Shown here: in pieces, positions 9,264 to 19,844 of the stretch | How positions within the stretch are numbered: the stretch's first letter is position 1 | Layout: each line of letters opens with the position of its first letter | DNA from: Zygnema cylindricum | Lineage: Eukaryota > Streptophyta > Zygnematophyceae > Zygnematales > Zygnemataceae | DNA length: 64,000 nt | NCBI GenBank assembly: GCA_037447655.1 | Contig: JBBHKE010000070.1 | Span: 62,001 to 126,000, forward strand | Direction of reading: 5' to 3' | Notes under the pieces: model-generated | Seen by the model: only the letters and a program-made list of their open reading frames with translations | Told to the model about the DNA's origin: nothing | Database searches by the model: none | Program-made: the position numbers and the translations under genes

Positions 9264-10254
9264 CTAGAAGAAAGCAAATTCCTTTATCAGTTTTTATTAA
9301 AAGCTTCATAACCACTTTTTAATTTTTATCTGAACACTAATTTGCAAATGAACCTTAAGAAATAAAAAAAAGTACAAAATAAGTTCAGTTTTCCCTATTT
9401 TAAGTTAAACCATTACAGTTTATGGAAGTAAAGAAGAAAAGCTGGTAGTGAAATATGAGCGTGAAGGTCTATGTTTATGTTTGGATTCTCAAACATGATA
9501 TATTTATTTTATACAAAAAAAGTATGTATATTTTTGTGTTCTATCTTGAAGACGTACCGTTTTTTCACCATGACCTATAAACAGTAAAAATATTTACACA
9601 TGAATTATGAAGCTAAATCGATCAAAATTTACTTTTTGAATTTCTATTTAGCATTTCCTTTGAAAGGTGAATACACAAATTCTACTTCACCCTCTACAAA
9701 AGATCAAAGGCAAAAGTTTGCTTTCTTTTATTTTTCACATATTTACTTAGACTGGCATTTTTTCGACAGGTTTTATACATAGTCTCTGCATTTGTTATTC
9801 GAATGCATGTAAATTTGAAAATTTCACAATCTGCAAAAACTAAAAATCTATTTTCCGAAAATAACCCATCGCATAAGATAGAACATACATCAGCTTTTTT
9901 TCTGCAATATTGTGAATATCAAATTTTATCGAATGAGAAAGTTTAAATTTTCGTGAAATTAGTGAACAAAAATTTGGACTAAGAAAAGAGGTTGTCCCTA
10001 CAAAAGTTGCTGAATATTCTGCATTCAATTCAAATATTCGAATAATGTACATATCCCTATTGTCTTACAAACATTTGGCGATATGGGTTGAATATGTTTG
10101 TCATTAATGAAATTGGGGAAGTTTTCTTAGTAAAATATAGAAGTTTAGTTAAAGGCATGAAAAAGAACTTGATTTAAGACTCAAATTTTTTGACGTTTTT
10201 AGGGGTAAATGTTGCGAACCCATTTCTGAGAAAAGGTTTTAAAATTTTACTCAC

Positions 10255-10326
10255 AAACTATCCAAATTTGTAAAATTTGTCAGCCCCAAAGGGAAATGTA
10301 CAGGGAAATAATTGTAATCGGCAATC
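10255..10326 (-). CDS. LRR exon
   Basis: 72 bp between CAG and GTGAG, encoding DYNYFPVHFPLGLTNFTNL. It is a weaker LRR match, but length, phase and splice sites agree with the other exons. Confidence 0.6.
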
Positions 10327-10416
10327 CTGTCAAAAAATATCAAAAATTTTGTCATACAAAATGAGAATTTTGAGAAAGATAGGGTTCTTTTTGACAAATT
10401 AAGAAGACTTTTGCTC

Positions 10417-10420
<4 letters not shown>

Positions 10421-10462
<42 letters not shown>
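10421..10462. repeat. (CA)n microsatellite
   Basis: About 20 uninterrupted CA units followed by TA-rich sequence. Confidence 0.95.
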
Positions 10463-10468
<6 letters not shown>

Positions 10469-10920
10469 CATAATATATAAATATGTGTATATGTATATTA
10501 TACTTAATATACCACAAACAAAACTCACTCTGGAAGCTTCCTCACACTAAATATAGGGTTTTATATGTTTATCCTTTGTTAAATTCTGTTCTTGAAACAG
10601 AAAAAACCCACTCTTATGTTTACTATAATGTTTTTCATTTTTCCCCAAAGATGTTTACTTCACTTCATTGCATTTCCTTTTGCAATCTTGGAATAACAAA
10701 AAATTACTATTTTTCTACAGGAGGATGTTACTGTCTTCGTTGCAATTTTTTCTTTTGGAAAAAACAAACCAACAGATTAACGGACAAGGATTGATTTCAA
10801 TCAAAAGTTAAAAAACATTATTGTAAAAAACGAGTCTGAACTTCAAAACTGTTTCATTAGAAACTTGAAAATAATTATTCAGCAAAATCAATTCTTTATT
10901 GCAAAAATAACAGTACGAAA

Positions 10921-11026
10921 GCAAGAGAAGGAGAGGAAGCGGGAGAGGGAGAGGGAGAGGATAGAGAGATGGAGAGGGAGAGGGAGAGGGAGAAGGAAAG
11001 GGCGAAAGGGAAGGGGAGAGAGAAGT
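10921..11026. repeat. GAGAGG/GGGAGA-type simple repeat
   Basis: A purine-only tract on the plus strand. Open frames across it are low-complexity artefacts. Confidence 0.9.
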
Positions 11027-11224
11027 TTTTTATTTTTTAAAGCGCTGTCATGATTAAAAACCTACACCATTTGCCAGTGTTTAAACCTACACCATTTGAC
11101 AGTGTTTTTTTTTGTAGAAGTGATATTTTCATGCAGCTAATGCTGCCAAAACAGCTTCAATGTAGCTTTTTTTTTTCGACCTTTTTCAAATTGAAATAAT
11201 TTCAGGAAAATGTCGATTTCTTAC

Positions 11225-11290
11225 AAAGCCTCCAGTTTCTGCGACTTTACATTCGGAAATCCTCCTTCAAAATTATTCGGGGCGATGTTT
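11225..11290 (-). CDS. LRR exon, 66 bp
   Basis: Flanked by CTAG and GTAAG. It encodes NIAPNNFEGGFPNVKSQKLE, an LRR shorter by two codons than its neighbours. Confidence 0.55.
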
Positions 11291-11801
11291 CTAGAATCAA
11301 TCCCAACAAAAAGGATTTCAGATTTTTAAAAAGTGTAAGATATTATTGTTAAAAAAAAAAAATAATAATAATTACCTTTTCAGATTTGATCTTATTAAGA
11401 GTCTCACTACAGATTGTGAAAACACGAGAAAAAGAGAAAAGGGGAAAAAAAACAGCTGGTTATCTAATCCTTATCTTTTCCATAAACAAATTTGCAGGCT
11501 TTCCTGATGTTTTAATTCCCAAAGCCTTCTTTCATTCCTTCTACATTCACAGAAAATAAAAAATGGAAAAAAAAAAAACAATCTCCTTTAATGCAACTTT
11601 TCAGATTATTTTCACAACTTTTTTTCCATTGCTCCTATGATTGTTTGCCGAATTCTCAAAAAGTGAAAATAACAAAGAAAATCCAAGGAAGTTTTCACAA
11701 CAAAGATCCATAACGAAATTATAAGTGCACAAGTTTCTTTCACTAAACAAAAAAGTATTTTCAAGGCAAATACAATAAAATAAACAAGAGTACAAACTTA
11801 C

Positions 11802-11873
11802 AGATATTCCAGTTTTGTTAAATATTTAATGTCATGAGGGAATTCTCCACTAAAACTGTTTCCAGACATATCC
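11802..11873 (-). CDS. LRR exon
   Basis: 72 bp between ATAG and GTAAG, encoding LDMSGNSFSGEFPHDIKYL, a full LRR in the common phase 2. Confidence 0.75.
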
Positions 11874-11904
11874 CTATCATCCCTCCCCAAAAGAAATATA
11901 AGGG

Positions 11905-12116
11905 TCGCTCCCTCTCCTTTTCCCTCTCCCTCTCCCTCTCCCTCTCCCTCTCTTCCTCTCCCTCTCCCTCCCGCTCCCTCTCAATCTCCCTCCCCCCCTC
12001 CGTCCCCTCCCCTTCCCTCCCTCCCGCCCTCCCTCCCTCCCTTTCCCCTTTCCTCCCCCCTCTCCTTCTTTCCCTCTCTCTCTCCCTCTCCCTCCCCCCC
12101 CCCCTCCCTCCGTCAC
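11905..12116. repeat. Pyrimidine microsatellite (CCCTCT)n
   Basis: About 210 bp of almost pure C and T on the plus strand, ending four bases before the first LTR of the TRIM array at 12120. Confidence 0.9.
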
Positions 12117-12214
12117 TTCTGTTGACGTATGTGAAACGTGCGATCGATATCCAAAATTGTGGTAAAAATCCACATTAAAACCTATATAAAATCGGACCCA
12201 CCAGCGTAACATCT

Positions 12215-12287
12215 GGGCTGGTGGCACAGTGGTAGTGAGTTCGCAGCTTAAGTGAAAGGTCCCACGGTTAAAATCCTGGCCGGCTCA
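12215..12287 (+). other. tRNA-like cloverleaf in TRIM LTR 1
   Basis: 73 nt with acceptor GGGCTGG/CCGGCTC, D arm GCAC-GTGA (one mismatch), anticodon arm TTCGC-AGCTTAA-GTGAA, and T arm weakened by an insertion. It ends in A with no encoded CCA. Confidence 0.7.
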
Positions 12288-12502
12288 TCAATCCCTTTAT
12301 TGGGATCGTCCATTCTATCCCCCGATTCTAGGAATCTTAACATGGTATTAAAGCCAGGGGGACCAGGTTTACATGGACAATTATGACCGGCTACCTCTCA
12401 AGGGGGGGTGTGACGTACGAAAAGTGTACCGCTCGATACCCGAAATTGTGGTAATATCCACACTAAAACCTATATAAAATTGGACCCACCAGTGTAACAT
12501 CT

Positions 12503-12575
12503 GATCTGGTGGTACAATGGTTAGTGCGCTCGCAGCTTAAGTGAAAGGTCACACGTTCAAATCCTGGCCGGCTCA
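12503..12575 (+). other. tRNA-like cloverleaf in TRIM LTR 2
   Basis: 73 nt: acceptor GATCTGG/CCGGCTC, D arm GTAC...GTGC, anticodon loop AGCTTAA, T loop TTCAAAT, discriminator A. The T stem is partly unpaired. Confidence 0.65.
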
Positions 12576-12782
12576 TCAATCCCTTTATTTGGATCGTCCA
12601 TTCGTTCTAGGAATCTTAAAATGGTATCGGAGCCAAGGGGACCAGGTTTACATGGACTATTATGACCGGCTACCTCTCGAGGGGGGGTGTTGACGTACGT
12701 GAAACATGCGATCGATATCCGGAATTGTGGTAAAAATCCACATTAAAACCTATATAAAATCGGACCCACCAGCGTAACATCT

Positions 12783-12854
12783 GAGCTAGTGGCACAGTGG
12801 TAGTGCGTTCGCAGCTTAAGTGAAAGGTCCCAAGTTCAAATCCTGGCCGGCTCA
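12783..12854 (+). other. tRNA-like cloverleaf in TRIM LTR 3
   Basis: 72 nt: acceptor GAGCTAG/CCGGCTC (one mismatch, one wobble), D arm GCAC-GTGC perfect, anticodon arm TTCGC/GTGAA with loop AGCTTAA (anticodon position CTT), variable loop AGGTC, T arm CCAAG-TTCAAAT-CCTGG with one mismatch. This is the best-preserved copy in the array. No TTTT terminator follows directly. Confidence 0.75.
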
Positions 12855-12925
12855 TCAATCTCTTTATTGGGATCGTCCATTCTATCCCCCGATTCTAGGA
12901 ATCTTAACACCTCCCTCCTTCCCCC

Positions 12926-13438
12926 TCCTTGTAAAAAGGATCACGACTAACCACTCAGCGTAAACTTTATTGCACAGCGGAAGCATTCACCATTAATCAC
13001 ATAAATAAAACATTCACAGATCAAATCGGCCAATATATATTTATGTTACGCCGAAGCTTTTATATACATCATCTCTCACACTTAGTCTCTTACTAACATT
13101 AACCCAATCTGACTGCTACCTGACTACTACCTTACTATACAGAACACACAACAACCTTACTATACAGAACACACAACAGACTTTTGAATACACGGCACAG
13201 AAAACGTGCTTCTCAAACACACAACTGAAGACCAACATCTAGCAGCAAGACTGAAACAGTGTGCTGGTCCGCACACGCGGTACCACCCAACACTACGAAC
13301 CAAAACACAGGTATAACAAACATCTGACCGTACCGAACGAACAAATGAAACGTGACGCGAACCGATACACAAGACTTAGACGTAAAATCGAATAGCAAAC
13401 CGATTTGCCTATATCTCGATTCTACCAATGTCGTAACA
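12926..13438 (-). repeat. Possible solo LTR
   Basis: It begins TGTAAAAAGGATCACGAC and ends GTCGTAACA, so on the minus strand it runs TGTTACGAC...TTTTTACA with short inverted ends. It is about 510 bp without a coding frame, set in a pyrimidine-rich flank that hides any target duplication. Confidence 0.35.
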
Positions 13439-13740
13439 CTTCCCTCCTCTCCTCCCCCTCTCCCCCTCCATCTCTCTCCCCCTACCTTCCTCCTCCCTCC
13501 CTCACTCTCTATAAGCCATAAACATTTCAAGAGAATTCAATCAAATATTTACATATTTCTTCCTTTTTCCTTCGACCTACATTATCACTGGTTTTGAAGT
13601 TTTCCAGAGTGACCATTGTGAATACCATCTCATTTTTTTCACTTCCTCCTCTCCTCTTCCTCTCACCTCTTCCTCTCACCTCCTCTCCCTCTCCTCTCCT
13701 CTTCCTCCCTCTTTTGTCATTTTCCTCAATTTCTTCCTCA
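13439..13740. repeat. Pyrimidine-rich low-complexity DNA
   Basis: Two CCTCTCC-type tracts (about 13440-13510 and 13640-13720) separated by ordinary sequence. No gene seen. Confidence 0.8.
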
Positions 13741-13868
13741 CGTCTCTCTGAATGACACGATGATTGCTTTCAACTGAAAATCAAAATGAGTTTAAAATAT
13801 GTACAAAAAAAACCAACATAAAGAAAAACTTCATTTGAGAGGTTAATAGCGATCTTTAGTAATCTTAC

Positions 13869-13940
13869 AACTTAATAAGTTCTTTTAGATTTCCAATTTT
13901 CTCCGGAAATTTCCCACTGAAGTTATTGTTTAACAAAAAT
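13869..13940 (-). CDS. LRR exon
   Basis: 72 bp between TCAG and GTAAG, encoding LFLLNNNFSGKFPEKIGNL, a complete LRR in phase 2. Confidence 0.75.
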
Positions 13941-14238
13941 CTGACACAATAATAAAGTGAACCCAAATTAGTTCAAATGTTTAAAAAAAAAAATTAACCA
14001 AATTGTCAACGTGTTTTTTTTTTTATGAATGATACACCAAGTTTCAAAAACAAAGAACATTCTAATAAAAAATAAAAATATATATATATCGTTGTTCCCA
14101 AATGGTGCACCTTTTAACATTCTTTATCTAATTTGTAACAATTTCTTCAATAAAGCAAATACTCTACAATGTCAGATTAATTGATTAAGACAAAAACAAA
14201 GTAAATTAAAAGAGGACGGAAACAAAAATAACACTCAC

Positions 14239-14310
14239 AAGTACTCGAGATTAACAAGATTGACGAAAGTATCTGGAAGAGGTCCAGAAAAAGAATTATT
14301 CCAAAGGTAC
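14239..14310 (-). CDS. LRR exon
   Basis: 72 bp between ACAG and GTGAG, encoding LYLWNNSFSGPLPDTFVNL. Its 5' intron contains the copia element at 14653-20486. Confidence 0.75.
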
Positions 14311-14652
14311 CTGTAGGTCCAAATTTTTGTAACAAAAAATTATATCAAATGGGACTTTTTTTTTTTTTTCATTGTATAAAAGTACTCAGAAATGTAAAGT
14401 AATTATTTACAGGGACCATAATTAATATTTTATTTGAATTTTCAAAACATAATAGTTCTTTGGAACCATCTCATCACAGCTTCCAATTTCAATTAATAAA
14501 TATTAATACAGTATTAGGATGCATAGAATAAAATAAAGAGGAAAGGGAGAGGAGGGAGAGGGGAGAGTAATGCAGTAAATCTTAAGTGTGGAAAATTGTC
14601 TTTTCACATATTTGATTTGAAATTTAAAGTAATTGCATACTATTACTGTGCA

Positions 14653-15320
14653 TATTGGAGGTGGATTGGCAAAAGCCATGAAATTATACACAAGAGAAAG
14701 ATCAATGCATTGGAGAGAGAAATTGATATGTATTTGGGATAATTTCATTAAGTGAGAAAAGTCACTTATATACAAAATACACAGTGCTAATTACTGTGGA
14801 GTCTAAGCTCTTTTTGATGCGCTGTAACAAAAGGATCATATTCTAGATTCAAATTAATGTGTTTGAGACTTTACGCAATTGACGTTATGACTAGATTCTA
14901 TTGTATGTAGTCTACATTCTAACGTATGTAGTCTAAAGTCAAAAGGATTGACTTTAGGGCGGCAATGTACAAAAGTAGTTAAAACCTAAAATAAAGACGT
15001 AGAGTCAAGCGACAAAAAGTATGATGACACAATTAAAATACAAAAGAGAATCATAACAAGGAGAAATAAACATACGTCGGACAAACAGAGAGACCGTCGC
15101 CCAAAGGACTTATACGTAGGGCGGCAAGACTGGACCGACGTAGGTAATGACAAGTCAGCCAAAAGATTTGTACGTAGGGCGGCAAGATTGGACCGACGTA
15201 GGAAATGACAAGTACAGACAAGAGCAAAAAGAGAGTCAAGAGTGGACTGGCACATGTAATGAAAGGTACAGACGCGACCAAGAGTGAAAAAAGTGAAGCA
15301 ACGCTAAATGACCCTTAACA
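14653..15320 (-). repeat. 3' LTR of copia A
   Basis: 668 bp, minus-strand ends TGTTAAGG...CAATA, so the last dinucleotide is TA and not CA. It contains an imperfect internal tandem repeat (GGCGGCAAGA..GGACCGACGTAGG at about 15119 and 15178). Confidence 0.9.
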
Positions 15321-15372
15321 CCCCCCCTCGAGCGAAAACTAGGAAGTAGATTGAGATGAAATTAAAGGAAAT

Positions 15373-15882
15373 TTAGCCAAGAGGAGAAGGAAGACGAAGG
15401 CTAGAGGGGAGGCAATGCTGCTCAAAGTGAGGACGACGAATAGCCTTCGTGAGATAATCAACCACTTGGTCGGCGAAATTGACATAAAAAAACTCGAGAG
15501 TGCCATCTTCAACCCGCACCCAAGAGTAATGATATTGAATGTCGATGTACTTGTTCCTTTTGTGGTGAACACGATTGCGGATCAAAGCAAGGGCTCCTTG
15601 AGAATCAGAAAAAATAGTAGGAGCCGAAAGAGGAAATCGAAGATTGGAAAGCAGAGTGCGAAGCCATACAACTTCCTTGGCGGTGTGACAAGCGGCCATA
15701 TATTCCGCCTCAGTGCTGGAGCATGCCGTGGTAGGTTGTTTTCTGCATGACCAAGAGATAAGACCATTGCCCGACAAGAAGCACGAGCGAGTGGTGGAAC
15801 GGCGAGAAAGCTCATCTTGCACCCAATCTGAATCAACAAAACTCGTAAGAGCACTAGAGCCAAAGGAAGAGTGTGGAGACAA
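15373..15882 (-). pseudogene. Copia A RNase H domain
   Basis: 170 codons open at the 3' end of pol. RNase H residues are visible in order: FVDSDW (first Asp), TEAEYMAA (Glu), DSQGALALI (Asp), and the copia-type tail HKRNKYIDIQYH. It would degrade the RNA strand of the RNA-DNA hybrid in the virus-like particle. The preceding RT segment is in another frame, so it is not translated as part of an intact polyprotein. Confidence 0.85.
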
Positions 15883-16905
15883 AAAGTTTTAGTGCCCTGT
15901 AGATAACAAAAGATACGTTTGGCAGCGGCAAGATGATCAAGGGAATGACGTTGGACGAACTCATTGAGCTTACTGACAGCTGTGGCAATGTCAAGGTGGG
16001 TGGGCTGCATGGCGTACATAAAGGCCCCTACCATCGAGTTGTAAGTGGCATGGAGGGAGAGGAGAGGGGCATTGGCATCCAAAATAGTGGAAAAGGAGCA
16101 GTCTGCCATGCCAAAGCGTTCCAAAAGATCAAAGGTAGAGGTCTCCTAAGTGAGAGAGAGGGTGCGAGCTGAGCAGTTACGAGAAACTTGACTGCCCAAA
16201 TAATACGTGAGCTCACCTAGATCGGCCATGTCAAAATGGGTTTGAAGGAGAGATTTGACAATAGAAATTTCATAGAGGGAAGGACCTATAATAAGTATAT
16301 CAATAAAAATGGCAACAATGATTAAAAAGGTTTTCATAGAGGGAAGGACCAATAAGAAGTAGATCATCAATAAAGATGGCAACAATGATTAAAAAAGTGC
16401 CGCAGCCACGAGAGTAAATGCTAAAATAGGCATCAATTTGGGAAAATCTTTCTTTTTTCATAATGGCATCTATGGTATGGTTCCATACACGCGAGGATTG
16501 CTTCAATCCATAAATTGTTTTAATGAGATGGCAACGAGATGTTCAGATCCAAGGGAAATATAGCCCTTAGGATGATGCAATGATGTAAATGTCCTCGGTT
16601 AAAATCCCATTTAAGAAAGCATTCTTAACATCCATTTGATGAACATGGAAATCATGTTCAACAGCTAAAGCAATTAAAGTGCAGATAGTTGTCAACCGTG
16701 CAATTGGAGCAAAGGTTTCAATGAAATCTATACCTTCGATTTGGGAAGAGCCCTTCACCACCAAGCGAGCTTTGTATTTGTCCACTAATCCATCCGCTTT
16801 TTGCTTTACACGGAAGACCCATTTAGAGCCGATTGCCTTTCTTCCAAGGGGAGCGGGAACAGGATTCCATGATTTTTTATAAATTAAGACATTGAATTCG
16901 GCATC
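15883..16905 (-). pseudogene. Copia A reverse transcriptase, frameshifted
   Basis: Minus-strand pieces in several frames: GRKAIGSKWVFRVK and DKYKARLVVKG (about 16760-16850), IDFIETFAPIARL and HQMDVKNAFLNG (about 16610-16740), then FIDDLLLIGPS (about 16350-16380), DLGELTYYLGSQ (about 16190-16220) and YNSMVGAFMYAMQPTHLDIA (about 15970-16040). These are the usual copia RT blocks in order. The catalytic YVDD-type motif occurs twice because of a local duplication of about 62 bp. At least three frame changes are needed to read it through. Confidence 0.85.
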
Positions 16906-17094
16906 AGCGGCGGTCGTCCAAACAGAGGCATCATGACGTCTTAGGGTGGTTTTGAGAAAGAAAGGGGCTGATATAAGAGAGGCAGAGGCCCCACACGAGT
17001 AAGCATAAGCAAGAGAGGCATGGCCTATGGAGGTAATAAGCCGAGAGGGGGGAAATTTAAGGCGTGAGGGGTTTTGGCAAAGTAAAAGAGAAGG

Positions 17095-18410
17095 CTAAGG
17101 AAGAGGGGAAGTTCCAAGAAGAGGAAAAGGCTCAGGTCTAGAAAGAGGTGAGTGAGAAAAAATTGTGGGGGAAAGATAGTCAAAAAAAGGATCATCTTGG
17201 AAAAATAGGAGAGTGGAGGTAGTATCATTGGAATTTGTGATAGGATGGAGAGGAAGGGTGGTTGATTGGCTGGCACCAGTGATGGGAGCAGCTAGGAAAG
17301 CAAAAGAGGGGGGAGAAGATGGAGGAGGAGGGGAATTTGAATATGGTGAGGGAAAAAATAGGGAAGGATTATGAATAGTCGTTTGATTGAATGTAGAGGG
17401 GTGGCAAGGTGTGAGGTAGGTGAGGTCAAATGGTTGACGAGATTGAAGGAGAAGTTTTGCGGGAAGAGGGTCATGGAGGGTGAGGGAAGGAAAGTTGGAT
17501 AAAAGAGGAAAAGGGGAAAAGAAGGGCGTACGAAATAAGGTTTGGAGAAGTGGCGTTTTGTTGAAAGTTACTTCTCTGATGGTGATGACACGATTTTGAG
17601 AAGGACTCGAGATACAGTAGGCTTTGGAATTTAGAGCGTACCAAACGAAAATGCCACAAAATGCGTGAGCACCTAATTTGCTGTCCAATTTGACGAGATC
17701 TTTATACCACGCTTCACATCTAAAGATTCTAAGGTGGCGTATATCTGGTTTGACAGAGTACCACGCTTCCATTGGAGTAGATTTAGGTAAAACGTTACTG
17801 GGACAAAGATGGTATAAGTAATTTGCGCAAACGAGAGCCTCTGCCCAAAATTCATAAGGCAAATTTGAAAAGTACAGCATATAGCGTGACATGTCAGATA
17901 ATGTTCAATTGTACCTTTCTACGATGTCGTTTTGTTATGGCGTCCGAGGCGGTGTAAGTAACGCGAGACTCCATGTTGCGTGAGAAATTCAGAAAATTGG
18001 TTGGACAAAAATTCGCCACCGTTGTCACTTCATAAGACCTTGATCCGTTTGTCGTGAAATTTTTTTGCCAACGCCTTAAATTCCTAAAATCGTGCAAAAG
18101 CGTCAGATTTATGACAATTTGGATACACATGGGAAAAACGAGTGGCATGGACAATGAAAGTGATAAAATAAAGCGATCCACTATAGCTGAGAGTGCGAAT
18201 GGGACCACACATGTCCGTATACACAAGTGCAACTAGTTCATTGATGACGGTAATGTTAGTGGGAAATGAGTGACGCGACATTTTTTGTTGCACGCAACCG
18301 TGACAAAAATCCAAAATTTTGTTAGAAAATGAATTTAGTTTGGTAACAAGATTTGGCAAGATACGCAAACTATCGCTATTTAAATGACCATATCTTAAAT
18401 GCCAAAGTTG
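17095..18410 (-). pseudogene. Copia A GAG-pre-integrase and integrase
   Basis: In order on the minus strand: the pre-integrase zinc motif end FCHGCVQQKMSRHSFP, then VYTDMCGPIRTLS (first catalytic Asp), SDNGGEFLSNQFSEF in another frame (second Asp, about 18000-18040), and LPYEFWAEALVCANYLYH, which marks the copia integrase core end. A Pro/Ser/Thr-rich linker follows. At least two frame breaks are present. Its job would be insertion of the cDNA into host DNA. Confidence 0.8.
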
Positions 18411-18819
18411 AAACTTTTGACGTTAGCATTTAAAAAAAATTCTTTGGTGTATTTAAAGATTTTGGACATACATAGAATCTAGTGCTACGCCAAAACCTAT
18501 AGTACTATTGTCTTTTCTATCAATAAACGTTACTTTATCGTTATTAAATTCAACTTTGCCATAAGTCCGACCAACAAACCTTGTTCATGTATAAAAGTAC
18601 CGCCATGCCGAATGTGACAAAGATGAGAAAGGCAGAAAGGCAGCAAACCAACCCATTCATGGGTGACAAACCAACGACTAAGACTACCATCTACAGCCGC
18701 CCTCGAGGCTCGGAGATAAAAAGCGTACCTTGTGGAAATTGAGTATCCGAGTGACATATTTCGTAAGGGCAACATTACATATCCAAATTCGCGTGAGGGA
18801 GGGAGGACAAAAAGGGAAG

Positions 18820-19844
18820 CTACTGGAGTGGGATAATTAGAGGGAAAATGTGGGGAGAAAGCGGTCGACCTAGGGAGGTTAACGGATTTTGAAGAGGCAT
18901 AGTGCGCTGCGGCGTTAGATCATTCTGGGAGGGATCGAGAAAGGGAATAATGGTGAGGATAGGGAAAATTTGGAGGGAAAGAATGGTGTGGAGGAGCTGG
19001 TGGGGTGGCATAGGCAGCGTTGGCATTCCCTCCATTTTTAGGGGGATTGGAAGCCTCGGTTGCTTTTCGCATCGCCAATTTTCGACAATCTTCAACGGAA
19101 TGTTTGTTTTGCAGTAAGCGCAAAACAAACGCTGCACCCCCCTTGAGTTAGACTTTTGATTTTCACCAAGAAAAGTATTTGCATGAGAGAGATTTGTAGC
19201 ACAAAAAGCGAGAAGTTTGGTCCATTCATGCAAAAGATTTCTACAAAGAGAGTAAAAAGGAATAGATTGATCTAAATTGTCAAACGAGGAAATGAAAGGG
19301 GAAAAGATTTCAGGGAGTCCTCCCAAAAGAGTAGAGGAGAGGTCCTTGTCGGAAAGGTGAACACCTATCATGGTGCACTTTCCAAAAGACAATTGGATCG
19401 TGCTAATCCAGTTTTGTATGGACTCCGTAGGCTTTTTCATTAAGTTAAAAGACGCTCGTTTTTGAATTCGGCGAGCGGCCCATGTGGTTTGAATATAAGC
19501 TTCTTGAAGACGATTCGAAGCCTCGGCCGAAGAGGAGGCGCCAAAAATAAGACGAGTGCGCTCGATAGTAAGTGACATCACTAGGCGAGCGTGCGCATCC
19601 TCGTCCTTTTATTTCCATGTAGATATTGCCAACTCTTTTGTAGCTATTTTTGCTAGTCTATCAGTAGAGGAAAAGATAGGAGGTTTTGAAATTGTTATAA
19701 AATTGTCCCAAATCTTCTCGTGTTTGAAAAAATGCATGGCAAAAAAAGACCAATCATAGAAGTTTTGGCCATCAAAGTTTCGGATGCTATTACAAGTGGC
19801 ATGTCGGGCCCATAACCTATTGGAGGTGGATTGGCGGAAGCCAT
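18820..19844 (-). pseudogene. Copia A gag; start codon inside the LTR
   Basis: The likely start is the ATG at 19844-19842, inside the 5' LTR. From there the frame reads MASANPPPIGYGPDMP through the LTR end and the primer-binding site. The main gag frame (19581-18820) has copia gag features such as ESIQNWISTIQLSFGKC and LSSTLLGGLPEIFSPF. The zinc knuckle is split between frames: FCAYCKT in one, KHSVEDCRKL in the next, together giving CX2CX4HX4C. Confidence 0.75.

Larger units (their letters stand above)
12120..12909 (+). mobile_element. Tandem TRIM array: LTR-internal-LTR-internal-LTR, family 1
   Basis: Three LTRs (12120-12342, 12409-12621, 12688-12909; 213-223 bp) begin TGTTGACGTACG (one has lost a T) and end CTAGGAATCTTAACA. 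They are separated by two internal parts of 66 bp. Each internal part starts with a primer-binding site for initiator tRNA-Met (TGGTATTAAAGCC; TGGTATCGGAGCC) and ends in a polypurine tract (CTCAAGGGGGGG; CTCGAGGGGGGG). There is no ORF. Each LTR contains a TATA-like CCTATATAAAAT, a tRNA-like unit, and a conserved CCCCGATTCTAGGAATC tail. The shared middle LTR shows an array, as produced by recombination between elements. A solo LTR of this family is at 26397-26619. Confidence 0.9.

Noticed and set aside
9600-9782. Small plus-strand ORF of 60 aa
   Set aside because: AT-rich intronic sequence of the LRR gene with no similarity or splice context.
10481-10794. 103-aa plus-strand frame
   Set aside because: Composition follows the AT-rich background beside a CA microsatellite, with no recognisable motif.
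11834-12227. Ser/Pro-rich and Gly/Arg-rich frames on opposite strands
   Set aside because: Both are readings of the (CCCTCT)n microsatellite.
12215-12287. Independent tRNA genes or SINE insertions at the TRIM array
   Set aside because: The unit occupies the same place in every LTR with no target duplication of its own, so it belongs to the LTR.
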